Part shown: positions 1 to 8,623 of the stretch, one piece after another | Position numbering within the stretch: the stretch's first letter is position 1 | How the letters are laid out: every line of letters begins with the position of its first letter | NCBI RefSeq assembly: GCF_000720485.1 | Contig: NZ_JOAX01000001.1 | Location: 62,001 to 126,000 of the forward strand | Origin: Streptomyces ochraceiscleroticus | Lineage (GTDB): Bacteria; Actinomycetota; Actinomycetes; Streptomycetales; Streptomycetaceae | Direction: 5' to 3' | DNA: 64,000 bases | Notes under the pieces: model-generated | What the model was told of the DNA's origin: nothing | Database searches by the model: none | What the model saw: only the letters and a program-made list of their open reading frames with translations | Program-made: the position numbers and the translations under genes

Positions 1-230
1 GCGGACGCGAACTGCTCGCCGAGCTGTCCGTCCGTTACACAGACTCCCTCGCCCGGTACCTCGACGACTGGTCCGACGACGACGTCGGCCGGCTGAACGA
101 GCTGCTCGCGAAGTTGCACGAGAGCTTCGGCGACTGCCGCACCCGGGCGCACCAGGAACCCACGCGTACCGACGTCACACGTACGGACGTCACGCGGAGC
201 CAAACCACCCGTACATCAGCAGGACGATAA
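1..230 (+). CDS. MarR-family regulator, C-terminal fragment cut by window edge
   Basis: Only the last ~75 codons are present, read in the third frame and ending TAA at 228-230. The visible protein has an amphipathic helical stretch (LSVRYTDSLARYLDDWSDDD) followed by LNELLAKLHESFG, the pattern of the C-terminal dimerisation helices of MarR proteins, then a Thr/Arg-rich tail. The DNA-binding winged helix would lie outside the window. The gene ends 8 bp before the MFS exporter start on the same strand, so the two are probably co-transcribed and the regulator probably controls that exporter. Family assignment rests on the C-terminal pattern and the context; a different helical regulator cannot be excluded. 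Confidence 0.6.
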   Translation, partial: GRELLAELSVRYTDSLARYLDDWSDDDVGRLNELLAKLHESFGDCRTRAHQEPTRTDVTRTDVTRSQTTRTSAGR

Positions 231-238
231 GGAATTAC

Positions 239-2869
239 ATGGCTACAACCACACCAGCCGGTGTGCGGGGCGGCCACGCCAAGCACGGAGGCGGCGGAGA
301 CGCCTCCGCCGGAGCGCCCATGACGCACCGCCAGATCATGGAGGCGCTGTCCGGGCTGCTGCTCGGTATGTTCGTCGCCATCCTTTCTTCGACGATCGTG
401 TCGAACGCGCTCCCGGAGATCATTCACGACCTGAACGGTGGCCAGAGCGCCTACACGTGGGTCGTGACGGCCTCGCTGCTGGCGATGACGGCGACCACCC
501 CGCTGTGGGGCAAGCTCTCCGACCTGTTCAGCAAGAAGCTGCTGGTGCAGCTCTCGCTGGTCATCTATGTCGCGGGCTCGGTCGTCGCCGGCCTCTCGCA
601 GAACAGCGGCATGCTGATCGCCTGCCGTGTCGTGCAGGGCATAGGCGTGGGCGGTCTGTCCGCCCTGGCCCAGATCGTGATGGCCGCGATGATCTCCCCG
701 CGTGAGCGGGGACGGTACAGCGGCTACCTCGGCGCTGTCTTCGCCGTCGCCACTGTCGGCGGTCCGCTGCTCGGTGGTGTCATCACCGACACCTCGTGGC
801 TCGGCTGGCGCTGGTGCTTCTACGTCGGCGTGCCCTTCGCGGTGATCGCGCTGATCGTGCTGCAGAAGACCCTGAAGCTCCCCGTCATCAAGCGCGAGGG
901 CGTCAAGGTCGACTGGCTGGGCGCCTTCTTCATCAGCGCGGCGGTCTGCCTGCTGCTGGTGTGGGTCACCCTGGCCGGCGACAAGTACGACTGGATGTCC
1001 TGGCAGACCGGTGCCATGGTCGGCGGTGCCGTCGTGCTCGCGCTGATCTTCGTCCTGGTCGAGACCAAGGCGGCCGAGCCGATCATCCCGCTGCGGCTGT
1101 TCCGCAACAAGACGATCACGCTGGCCTCGCTGGCCTCGCTGTTCGTCGGTATCGCGATGTTCTCCGGCACCGTCTTCTTCAGCCAGTACTTCCAGCTCGC
1201 GCGCGGCAAGTCGCCGACGATGTCCGGCGTGATGACCATCCCGATGATCGCGGGGCTGTTCGTCTCCTCGACCGTGTCGGGCCAGATCATCACCAAGACC
1301 GGCAAGTGGAAGGCGTGGCTGGTCTCCGGTGGCGTGCTGCTGACCGCGGGCCTCGGCCTGCTGGGCACGATCCGGTACGACACCGAGTACTGGCACATCG
1401 CGATCTTCATGGCCCTGATGGGTCTCGGCATCGGCATGATGATGCAGAACCTGGTCCTGTGCACGCAGAACCAGGTCGCCCCCCAGGACCTCGGCTCCGC
1501 CTCGTCCGTCGTCACCTTCTTCCGCTCCCTCGGCGGTGCGGTGGGTGTCTCGGCGCTCGGCGCGGTGCTGGCAACCCGAGTCACGCACTACGTCAAGGAC
1601 GGCCTGACCGACCTCGGACCGGCTGCCGCCAAGGCCGCCCAGTCCAGCGGGGCCGGCGGCGGAGGAATCCCGGACCTGGACGCCCTCCCGGCGCCCTTCC
1701 GGACGGTCATGGAGAGTGCCTACGGGCACGCTGTCGCGGACATCTTCCTGATCGCCGCCCCGTGCGCGCTGCTCGCCTTCCTTCTGACGCTTTTCATCAA
1801 GGAGGTCGCCTTGAAGACCAAGGGTGGACTGGCACAGTCCTCCGACGACGGCTCGGACGCCACGGCGTCCGGCGCCACCACGGACGCGACGGCGGTTCCG
1901 GCCGACGCCGCTGCCGCCCCGGCCACCGCCTCGGCCGCCGCCGCTCCGGCCGCCGCGTCCGAGGAGCGGGAGCCGGCCCTGGTCGGCGCCCCCTCCGTGG
2001 CCGACGACCGGACGCCCTCCTGGGCGCAGGGCCAGCCCGCCCGGGCCACCCAGGCCCAGCCGCTGGCGGCGTACGCCTCCGCCGGCGACCCCGGCACCCC
2101 GGAGGGCCCTGCCATCACCGGCTTCGTCCGCAACGGTGACGGCAGCCCGGTCCCGCGCTCCGCGGTCACGCTGATCTCGCTCAGCGGCCGCCAGCTCGGC
2201 CGCTCGGTGGCCCAGGCCAACGGCTCGTACGTGCTGAACGCCCCCGGCGCCGGCTCGTACGTCCTGATCGCGGCCGCCGACGGCCACCAGCCGCAGGCGT
2301 CCACGGTCGTCGTCGGCGACCAGCCGATCGGCTACGACATCCTGCTCAGCGGCACCAGCGGCCTTCGGGGCCAGGTCCGCAGCGTGGTCACCGGCGCGCC
2401 GGTGGACAGCGCGATGGTCGTGGTCACGGACGTCCGCGGTGAGGTGCTGGCGACCGGCAAGACCGGCGTCGAGGGCAACTTCGCCTTCGACGAGCTGGCC
2501 GCCGGTACGTACACCGTCGCGGTGAACGCCACCGACTTCCGGCCGACCGCACAGCCGGTCGAGGTCAGCGGCCAGGGCACCACCCGCATCGAGATCGCGC
2601 TGCAGTCCGGCGCCCGCGTCCAGGGCGTCGTACGGGCCGGTGCGGACCGCCGTCCCCTGCCGGACGCGCGCGTCACGCTGGTCGACGCCGCGGGCAACGT
2701 CGTGGCGACCTCCACGACCGGTGCGGACGGCGCGTACGCCTTCACCGACCTGGACTCCGGCGACTACACGGTGATCGCCAGCGGGTACCCGCCGGTGGCC
2801 AACGCGCTGTCGGTCGACGCGGGCGGAGTCGACGGTTACGACGTCGAGCTCGCACACCCCGGCGACTGA
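239..2869 (+). CDS. MFS drug exporter (DHA2, 14-TM type) fused to three carboxypeptidase-regulatory-like repeats
   Basis: The protein has 876 residues. Residues ~35-540 are a 14-helix drug:H+ antiporter of the EmrB/QacA type, with the motif-A region WGKLSDLFSKK after TM2 and GGPLLGG in TM5. A Ala/Pro/Thr-rich linker (~545-640) follows, then three repeats of ~75 residues (about 640-725, 727-800 and 802-876). Each has a beta-sandwich pattern such as GNFAFDELAAGTYTVAV, typical of carboxypeptidase-regulatory-like or Cna-B-like folds. The last TM helix is followed by a positively charged stretch, so I infer that the repeats face the cytoplasm, but topology is unproven. ATG at 239 has AAGGA just upstream. 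Linked to the MarR gene before it; the YceI gene after it carries a related domain. Confidence 0.93.
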   Translation: MATTTPAGVRGGHAKHGGGGDASAGAPMTHRQIMEALSGLLLGMFVAILSSTIVSNALPEIIHDLNGGQSAYTWVVTASLLAMTATTPLWGKLSDLFSKKLLVQLSLVIYVAGSVVAGLSQNSGMLIACRVVQGIGVGGLSALAQIVMAAMISPRERGRYSGYLGAVFAVATVGGPLLGGVITDTSWLGWRWCFYVGVPFAVIALIVLQKTLKLPVIKREGVKVDWLGAFFISAAVCLLLVWVTLAGDKYDWMSWQTGAMVGGAVVLALIFVLVETKAAEPIIPLRLFRNKTITLASLASLFVGIAMFSGTVFFSQYFQLARGKSPTMSGVMTIPMIAGLFVSSTVSGQIITKTGKWKAWLVSGGVLLTAGLGLLGTIRYDTEYWHIAIFMALMGLGIGMMMQNLVLCTQNQVAPQDLGSASSVVTFFRSLGGAVGVSALGAVLATRVTHYVKDGLTDLGPAAAKAAQSSGAGGGGIPDLDALPAPFRTVMESAYGHAVADIFLIAAPCALLAFLLTLFIKEVALKTKGGLAQSSDDGSDATASGATTDATAVPADAAAAPATASAAAAPAAASEEREPALVGAPSVADDRTPSWAQGQPARATQAQPLAAYASAGDPGTPEGPAITGFVRNGDGSPVPRSAVTLISLSGRQLGRSVAQANGSYVLNAPGAGSYVLIAAADGHQPQASTVVVGDQPIGYDILLSGTSGLRGQVRSVVTGAPVDSAMVVVTDVRGEVLATGKTGVEGNFAFDELAAGTYTVAVNATDFRPTAQPVEVSGQGTTRIEIALQSGARVQGVVRAGADRRPLPDARVTLVDAAGNVVATSTTGADGAYAFTDLDSGDYTVIASGYPPVANALSVDAGGVDGYDVELAHPGD

Positions 2870-2931
2870 GACCGGCAACAGGAAAAACGGGGGCCGGGGC
2901 GGGATCATCGCCCTGAGAGCACAGCCCCGGT

Positions 2932-2964
2932 CCGGGGCGCGCGTTGAGCGGAGACGCGCCCCGG
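2932..2964. terminator. 10-bp stem hairpin after the MFS gene
   Basis: CCGGGGCGCG at 2932-2941 pairs perfectly with CGCGCCCCGG at 2955-2964 around a 13-nt loop. It sits 63 bp after the MFS stop and 102 bp before the YceI start, with no T tract. It could terminate the first operon or act as an RNA structure in the second gene's leader. Confidence 0.45.
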
Positions 2965-3065
2965 GCCGGACCACGGGCCCCGGCGGCGGCGGGCGCACAG
3001 GCAGGGGACGGCCTGCACGCCGCCGGCCGGGGCCCACATGTACCAAGCACGAATCGGGAGTGGGT

Positions 3066-3902
3066 ATGAGTTCGACTGGCGCGGGCGTTCGGGCACAGGT
3101 CCGGACACGCGACGGCTGGGCGGTCAAGCACGCGGTGCTGACCGTCACGGACATGACGGGCACGCAGGTCCTGCGCGCCACGGCCGACGAGGACGGCGTC
3201 GTGCGCGACGCGGCCCCGCTGCAGCCCGGCCCGTACACGGTGATCGTGACGGCCGTGGGCTACGCGCCGGTCGCCTCGACCTCGATCGTGACGGCGAGCG
3301 GCCGGATGGACATCGGCAACGTGACGCTGGCCCGGCAGGGCGGCGCGGAGCTGCCGCCGCCCGGACCGTGGATGATCGACCCGATGCACTCGTCGGTGGC
3401 CGCCGCCGCGCAGCACCTGGGGATCTCCAGCGTGCGCGGCCGGTTCACCGAGTTCTCCGGCCGGATCGACATCGCGGAGGACGTGGAGAAGTCGCGCGTC
3501 GAGGCGGTCATCAAGGCCGCGTCGATCGACACCGGCAACGGGATGCGCGACAGCCACCTGCGCAACTCCGACTTCCTGGACGTGGAGACCTACCCGGAGC
3601 TGACCTACCGCTCCACGGGTCTGGAAGCTGCGGGCCCGGACCGCTGGATCGTCCACGGCGACCTCGCGCTGCACGGCGTCGAGCGGCCGGTGGACCTGAA
3701 CCTGTCGTACCTGGGCACGGGCCCGGACCCGTGGGGCGGTACGCGGGCGGCGTTCAGCGCCACCGCCGAGCTGCACCGCGAGGACTTCAAGATGAACTAC
3801 AACCAGGTCGTGGCGGCCGGTATCGCCGCCATCGGCACCACCCTGAAGGTGGAGCTGGACATCCAGGCGGTCCAGGGCGACTCGCTGCCGATGGCCGGCT
3901 GA
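3066..3902 (+). CDS. YceI-family protein with N-terminal carboxypeptidase-regulatory-like domain
   Basis: The protein has 278 residues from the ATG at 3066, which has GGGAG at 3056-3060; a GTG at 3060 is also in frame but overlaps that ribosome-binding site. Residues ~5-90 are a beta-rich regulatory-like domain (VLTVTDMTGTQVLRA, GPYTVIVTAVGYAPV). Residues ~100-278 are a YceI lipocalin-like domain, recognised from WMIDPMHSSV, VRGRFTEFSG, DSHLRNSDFLDVETYPEL and LHGVERPVDL. YceI proteins bind polyisoprenoid or amphiphilic ligands. No signal peptide is visible, unlike E. coli YceI. The N-terminal domain resembles the repeats at the end of the preceding exporter, so I infer the two proteins may work together. 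Confidence 0.9.
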   Translation: MSSTGAGVRAQVRTRDGWAVKHAVLTVTDMTGTQVLRATADEDGVVRDAAPLQPGPYTVIVTAVGYAPVASTSIVTASGRMDIGNVTLARQGGAELPPPGPWMIDPMHSSVAAAAQHLGISSVRGRFTEFSGRIDIAEDVEKSRVEAVIKAASIDTGNGMRDSHLRNSDFLDVETYPELTYRSTGLEAAGPDRWIVHGDLALHGVERPVDLNLSYLGTGPDPWGGTRAAFSATAELHREDFKMNYNQVVAAGIAAIGTTLKVELDIQAVQGDSLPMAG

Positions 3903-3949
3903 GGAGCCCTCCCCCGAGCTCGACCGCGTTCGAGCAGGGGTGCCCCCAG

Positions 3950-3978
3950 GGCCGTTCGCGGAACACCGCGGACGGCCC
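3950..3978. terminator. 12-bp stem bidirectional terminator
   Basis: GGGCCGTTCGCG (3950-3961) pairs with CGCGGACGGCCC (3967-3978) with one G-T pair and a 5-nt loop. It lies between the convergent YceI gene and TetR gene and could end transcription from both sides. Confidence 0.7.
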
Positions 3979-4044
3979 GTACGCATCGCTCCGGCCGGCC
4001 GCTCACTCCCGACGGCCGGCCGGATACCGCTTCCGTCGCGCCCG

Positions 4045-4818
4045 TCAGGGCCGGCGGCCCCGGTCGCGGAGCGCCTCGATGCCCGCGATCTGCACGTCCA
4101 GCGCATAGGCGAAGTCGCGCTCACGCATCTCGCGGACGCCGACGCCCTGCTGGATCTCCAGCGCCTTCGCAGACATCTCCATCGTCTCGGCGAACTCCGG
4201 GCGGCCCTGGACCGCCCCGACCACTTCCTGGAAGTGCTCGTCCAGCGTCCTGCCGGTCTCCCGGCAGCGCTCCTCGTGCAGTCCCTCGATCGTGCTGAAG
4301 CCGTAGACGAACTGGAAGATCGCGCCGAGCGCGCCGGAGATCTCCTCCGGGGAGAGCCCGCTGCCCTGCATGACGCGCAGCGTCGCGTTGGAGAACGCGA
4401 TCGCGTGCGGGCCCACGTTGAGGTACTCCCCCAGCAGCCGCGGCGCCCAGCGGTGGGTGACCAGCACCTTGCGGTACTCGGCGGCCAGATGCCGCAGGTG
4501 GTCGCGCCAGTCCGCCTCCGGGTCGCTCTCGTCCGGCAGGTCGATCTCGCCGGCGATCGCGTCGATGGCCAGCTCCAGCAGGTCGTCCTTGGTGTCGACG
4601 TACCAGTACACCGACATCGCCGTGACGCCGAGCGCGGCGGCCAGCCGGCGCATCGAGAACTTCGCGAGCCCCTCCGCGTCCAGCAGCCGGACCGTCGTCT
4701 CGACGATCTTGTCCAGATCCAGCCCGGCCGGCTGGTCCGCCTTCCGCTTCAGCGGAGGGCGTTCGGTCAGCCAGACACTCTTCCGTGGTTTCCCGGCGCG
4801 GCTGCCCGTCGTTTCCAT
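4045..4818 (-). CDS. TetR-family transcriptional regulator
   Basis: The protein has 257 residues. The N-terminal helix-turn-helix is clear at ~35-85: LDLDKIVETTVRLLDAEG, then FSMRRLAAALGVTAMSVYWYVDTKDDLLE. A C-terminal ligand-binding helical domain follows, of the type with YRKVLVTHRWAPRLLGEY and FVYGFSTIEGL. I chose ATG at 4818 because GGAGGG lies about 6 nt upstream; the reading frame stays open further upstream without TetR similarity. The gene begins 53 bp after the MFS gene on the same strand, so it probably belongs to an MFS-TetR operon and represses it through the inverted repeat at 6406-6451. Confidence 0.92.
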   Translation of the reverse strand: METTGSRAGKPRKSVWLTERPPLKRKADQPAGLDLDKIVETTVRLLDAEGLAKFSMRRLAAALGVTAMSVYWYVDTKDDLLELAIDAIAGEIDLPDESDPEADWRDHLRHLAAEYRKVLVTHRWAPRLLGEYLNVGPHAIAFSNATLRVMQGSGLSPEEISGALGAIFQFVYGFSTIEGLHEERCRETGRTLDEHFQEVVGAVQGRPEFAETMEMSAKALEIQQGVGVREMRERDFAYALDVQIAGIEALRDRGRRP

Positions 4819-4871
4819 GGCCGGCCCTCCCTCATCGCTGAACTGGTCGTACGCGGTCTGCCGCCTCGATG

Positions 4872-6401
4872 CTATTCCGCTTGGGCGCGGGGGTGCCCCG
4901 CCCGTTCGGCGCGTTCGGCGCGGCCCAGCAGGATGCCGGCGAGCAGCCCGCCCGCGAACACCGCGGCGGCGCCCACCAGTTGGCTGGTCTGGATGCCGGT
5001 CGCGAACGCGTCCCGCACGGCGGCGCGGTCCGCGTCCGTACGGGCTGCCGCGAGCGCGGCGGGCAGCGAGCCGGCACCGGCCGCGACCGCCGGGAGCAGC
5101 GCCGCGAAGCGGGAGTTGAGGACCGCGCCGAGCACGGCGACGCCCAGGCCCTGGCCGCATTCCATGAGCGTGCCGTTGACGCCGGCGCCGACGCCGGCCT
5201 TGGCGGGCGGGATCGCGGACATGATGGCGTTGGCCATGGCCGGCATCGACAGCGCGACGCCGATGCCCATGACGATCAGTCCGGCGAGCATGCCGGAGTA
5301 CGAGCCGGCGCCCGAGAGCGAGATGGCCGCGAGGCCGCCCGCGAGCAGGGTCATGCCGACGGCTATGGTCCGCGGCGTACGGAGCTTGACCATCAGCCGG
5401 CCCGCGAGGCCGGAGAAGTTCAGGACCACGGCGGTCAGGGCGAGCGGCGCGATGCGCAGCCCCGCCTCCAGCGGCTCGTATCCGAGCACCAGTTGCAGAT
5501 GCTGGGTGAGCAGGAACATCGAGCCGCCCATGCCGAACGCGACGAGGATGCCGCCCGCGACGGCGCCGACGAACTTCCGGTCACGGAAGAAGTGCATGTC
5601 CAGCATCGGATGCGGGGTGTGCAGCTCCCAGCGGGCGAAGACGGCGAGCGCGAGGAGGCCGACGAGGGCGGAGCCGAGCACGCGGGCGGAGAGCCAGCCG
5701 TGGTCGGGGCCCGAGATGATCGCGAAGACGACGGCGACCATGCCGATCATGGACAGCAGGGCGCCGGGCAGGTCGGGACGGTCGCCGGAGGGGTTCTTGG
5801 ACTCCGGTACCAGCTTCAGCACGGCGACCAGGCCGAGCACCGCGACGGGGATGTTGATCAGGAAGATCGAGCCCCACCAGAAGTGGTTGAGCAGGGTGCC
5901 GCCGATCAGCGGCCCGGCGGCGAAGCCGAGGGAGTTGACCGCTCCCCATATGCCGATCGCCTTGGGTCGCTCCTCGTTGTCGAAGATCTGGACGACGACG
6001 GCGAGGGTGGTGGTCATCAGCAGGGCGCCGCCGATGCCCATGCCGGCGCGTGCGGCGATCAACTGGCCGGCGGACTGCGCGAAGCCGGCGCACACCGATC
6101 CGACGCCGAACAGCACCAGGCCGATGGCCAGCATCTTCTTGCGGCCGTAACGGTCGGCGGCGTTGCCGGCCGTGAGCAGCAGACCGGACTGGACCAGCGA
6201 ATAGGCGTTGATCATCCACTGGATGTCGGCGGTGGTCGCACCCAGCTCCTTGTTGAGGGAGGGCACGGCGACGTTGAGGACGGTGTTGTCGAGGAGGACG
6301 GTGAGCTGCGCGAGGCAGATGACGCCGAGGATGATCCAGCGCGTGGGATGGCGCGGCGGGCTCTCGGCGGGGGCGGCAGCGGAGGCCACGGGGGACGGCA
6401 T
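4872..6401 (-). CDS. MFS multidrug exporter, DHA2/EmrB-QacA family
   Basis: The protein has 509 residues and 14 predicted membrane helices. Family signatures include LLDNTVLNVAVPSL in TM1, the motif-A region AGNAADRYGRKKML, and GWRW-like GPLIGGTLLNHFWWGSIFLIN around TM5-6. It would export a lipophilic drug in exchange for protons at the plasma membrane. ATG at 6401 is preceded by GGAG at normal distance; the longer open frame upstream is antisense to the glycosyltransferase gene region and was not used. The TetR gene follows in the same orientation. Regulation by that TetR through the long inverted repeat directly upstream is likely. Confidence 0.93.
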   Translation of the reverse strand: MPSPVASAAAPAESPPRHPTRWIILGVICLAQLTVLLDNTVLNVAVPSLNKELGATTADIQWMINAYSLVQSGLLLTAGNAADRYGRKKMLAIGLVLFGVGSVCAGFAQSAGQLIAARAGMGIGGALLMTTTLAVVVQIFDNEERPKAIGIWGAVNSLGFAAGPLIGGTLLNHFWWGSIFLINIPVAVLGLVAVLKLVPESKNPSGDRPDLPGALLSMIGMVAVVFAIISGPDHGWLSARVLGSALVGLLALAVFARWELHTPHPMLDMHFFRDRKFVGAVAGGILVAFGMGGSMFLLTQHLQLVLGYEPLEAGLRIAPLALTAVVLNFSGLAGRLMVKLRTPRTIAVGMTLLAGGLAAISLSGAGSYSGMLAGLIVMGIGVALSMPAMANAIMSAIPPAKAGVGAGVNGTLMECGQGLGVAVLGAVLNSRFAALLPAVAAGAGSLPAALAAARTDADRAAVRDAFATGIQTSQLVGAAAVFAGGLLAGILLGRAERAERAGHPRAQAE

Positions 6402-6405
6402 GCAG

Positions 6406-6451
6406 GCTCCCTGTACGGATGTGAGCGGGACACTTACACCGTACAGGGAGC
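6406..6451. promoter_or_regulatory. 13-bp perfect inverted repeat, probable TetR operator for the MFS-TetR operon
   Basis: GCTCCCTGTACGG at 6406-6418 and CCGTACAGGGAGC at 6439-6451 are exact inverted repeats separated by 20 bp, starting 5 bp upstream of the MFS start codon. A related half-site continues the pattern at 6452-6467 (TTATACGCCGTACA compared with CTTACACCGTACA). The location covers the leader and likely promoter of the operon. Binding by the operon's own TetR is inferred, not shown. Confidence 0.65.
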
Positions 6452-6505
6452 TCTTATACGCCGTACATTCAGTTTTTCGGCCGGGCGTCGGCCCGGGCCG
6501 CGGGG

Positions 6506-8623
6506 CTACTTCTCGGGGCTGGTCAGGTCGTACAGCGTGGTGCTGCCGACGGTGACCTTCTCGTAGTTCTTCGTCACCCAGGCGGTGATCTTCGAGGAGT
6601 TGCCCGAGTTGCCGCCGGGGCCGCCCATGCCGCCGCCGAGGAAGTAGTGGATCTTCCCCTCCTTCACGTACTCCTTGAACTGCGCGAGCGTCGGGGACGG
6701 GTCGCTGCCGTTGAAGCCACCGATGGCCATGACCGGCTTGCCGGTCGCCAGTTGGTAGCTCGCCGCGTTCTGCGAGCCGATGGAGGCGGCGACCCAGGTG
6801 TACTGGTCGGCGTCCGCGAGCAGCTTCTGCTTTACCGCCGTGCTGACCTGCGAGCCGTTGAGCAGGCCGCCCATGCCGCCGCCCCCGCGCATCGCGCCGC
6901 GCTCGCCGGTACGCATGCCGGGCGGCATGCCCGTCTTGCCGGTGCCCGTGCGGGGCGGCATGCCCGTCCTGCCCGGCGCGCCGCCCTGGCCGCCCTGGCC
7001 GCCCGGCATTCCCGGCGGGCCTCCGTTGCCGCCGGGCTTCCCGTCCGGTCCGCCCATACCTCCCGGGCGACCCATGCCGCCCGGGCCGCCCATGCCGCCG
7101 GAGACCGACGGGCCTGCCGTGATGATCGAGCCCGTGTGCGGGGTCGTCACCGTGTTCAGCGTGTACGCGAGGGGTCCGGCCAGCGACGTCGCGAGGCCCA
7201 GTCCGGCGGCGCCGACGGCCAGCCGGCGCCCGGCGCCCGAAGTGCCCCGCCCGAAGGCCGCCAGCGCGACCGCCGCGAGCAGCCCGCCGACCAGCACCAC
7301 CCAGCGCAGCCACGGCAGCCACGTCGGCGACCGGTCCAGCAGGACGGACGACCAGACCGCCGTGCCCGCGACCGTGACGGCGAGCACCGCCGTCGCCGCG
7401 ACGTGCTGCCGCCGCTGCCACAGCAGCGCGGCGCCCATGCCGACCAGCGCCGCGATGTAGGGCGCCAGGGCGATGTTGTAGTACTGGTGGAAGATCCCGG
7501 ACATGAAGCTGAAGGTCGCGAAGGTCATCAGCAGCGCGCCGCCCCAGACCCAGAACGCGTTCCGCTGCTGCGCGGCCAGGGCGTCCGTCGCGCGCCGGGC
7601 CCGCCACAGGACGCACAGCCCCGCGATCAGCAGCACGAAGGCCGCGGGCAGCAGCCAGGAGATCTGGCCGCCCATGTCGGAGGAGAACAGCCGGTCGATG
7701 CCGGTCTGACCCCAGCCGCCGCCACCGCCGCCGCCCCGGCCACCGCCGCCCCCGCCGACGCTGCCGGTCTCATTGCCGTTGATCCGGCCCAGGCCGTTGT
7801 AGCCGAAGGTCAGCTCCAGGAAGCTGTTGTTCTGCGAGCCGCCGATGTACGGGCGGGAGGACGCGGGCCACAGTTCGACGAGCGCCACCCACCAGCCGCC
7901 GGAGACGAGGAGCGCGAGCCCGGCGAGCAGGAGCTGACCGATCCGCTTCCGTACGGTCGTGGGCGCGCAGACCGCGTAGATCACGGCCAGCGGCGGCAGG
8001 ATCAGCCACGCCTGCAGGGTCTTGGTGAGGAAGGCGAGACCGAAGCAGAGCCCGGCCAGCACCAGCCACTTCGTCCGCGCGTCCTCCAGGGCGCGCAGCA
8101 CACAGGCGATCGCGCAGACCATCAGCAGGCAGAGCAGCGCGTCGGGGTTGTTGAAGCGGAACATCAGCGCGGCAACCGGAGTGATCGCCAACGCGCCGCC
8201 CGCGAGGAGTCCGGCGCCCGCGCCGAAGCGCCGGCGCACGGTGGCATAGAGCACGCCGACCGCAGCGACACCCATCAGCGCCTCGGGCACCAGGATCTGC
8301 CAGGCGCCGAGCCCGAAGAGCCGCACCGACAGGGCCATCGGCCACAGCGCGGCCGGCGGCTTGTCGACGGTGATCGAGTTCGCGGCGTCCGAGGAGCCGA
8401 AGAAGAACGCCTTCCAGCTCTCGCTGCCGGCCTGCACGGCCGCCGAGTAGAACTGGTTGGCGTACCCGGAAGCGCCCAGGTCCCAGAGGTAGAGCGCGGC
8501 GGTGACCGCGAGGAGGAGCAGCAGGCCGGGGCGGGCCCAACGGGGGTCGGCGCGCCGCTCCGGTGTCTCCGGCTCGTGCGTCGCGTCCGTCCGCGGCGCG
8601 TCGTACGTCGGCGGGGCGGTCAT
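6506..8623 (-). CDS. ArnT/PMT-like polytopic glycosyltransferase (GT39/GT83 type)
   Basis: The protein has 705 residues. TM1 is followed by a loop with YLWDLGASGYANQFYSAAVQ and DAANSITVDKPP, matching the acidic first extracytoplasmic loop of lipid-phosphosugar-dependent mannosyl/aminoarabinose transferases. About 11-12 helices follow. The outer part has two Gly-rich inserts: a Gly/Arg run near residue 280 and a long Gly/Met/Pro stretch near 510-590, then a globular C-terminal region. It likely transfers a sugar from a polyprenyl-phosphate donor to an extracellular acceptor. ATG at 8623 overlaps the stop of the GT2-GtrA gene by 4 bp (ATGA), with GGAG upstream, so the two are translationally coupled and probably supply and use the same lipid-linked sugar. 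Confidence 0.9.
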   Translation of the reverse strand: MTAPPTYDAPRTDATHEPETPERRADPRWARPGLLLLLAVTAALYLWDLGASGYANQFYSAAVQAGSESWKAFFFGSSDAANSITVDKPPAALWPMALSVRLFGLGAWQILVPEALMGVAAVGVLYATVRRRFGAGAGLLAGGALAITPVAALMFRFNNPDALLCLLMVCAIACVLRALEDARTKWLVLAGLCFGLAFLTKTLQAWLILPPLAVIYAVCAPTTVRKRIGQLLLAGLALLVSGGWWVALVELWPASSRPYIGGSQNNSFLELTFGYNGLGRINGNETGSVGGGGGGRGGGGGGGWGQTGIDRLFSSDMGGQISWLLPAAFVLLIAGLCVLWRARRATDALAAQQRNAFWVWGGALLMTFATFSFMSGIFHQYYNIALAPYIAALVGMGAALLWQRRQHVAATAVLAVTVAGTAVWSSVLLDRSPTWLPWLRWVVLVGGLLAAVALAAFGRGTSGAGRRLAVGAAGLGLATSLAGPLAYTLNTVTTPHTGSIITAGPSVSGGMGGPGGMGRPGGMGGPDGKPGGNGGPPGMPGGQGGQGGAPGRTGMPPRTGTGKTGMPPGMRTGERGAMRGGGGMGGLLNGSQVSTAVKQKLLADADQYTWVAASIGSQNAASYQLATGKPVMAIGGFNGSDPSPTLAQFKEYVKEGKIHYFLGGGMGGPGGNSGNSSKITAWVTKNYEKVTVGSTTLYDLTSPEK

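Noticed and set aside
35..3238. 1067-codon minus-strand open frame at the left end
   Set aside because: Shadow of the MFS-fusion gene; translation is low-complexity and lacks any fold signature.
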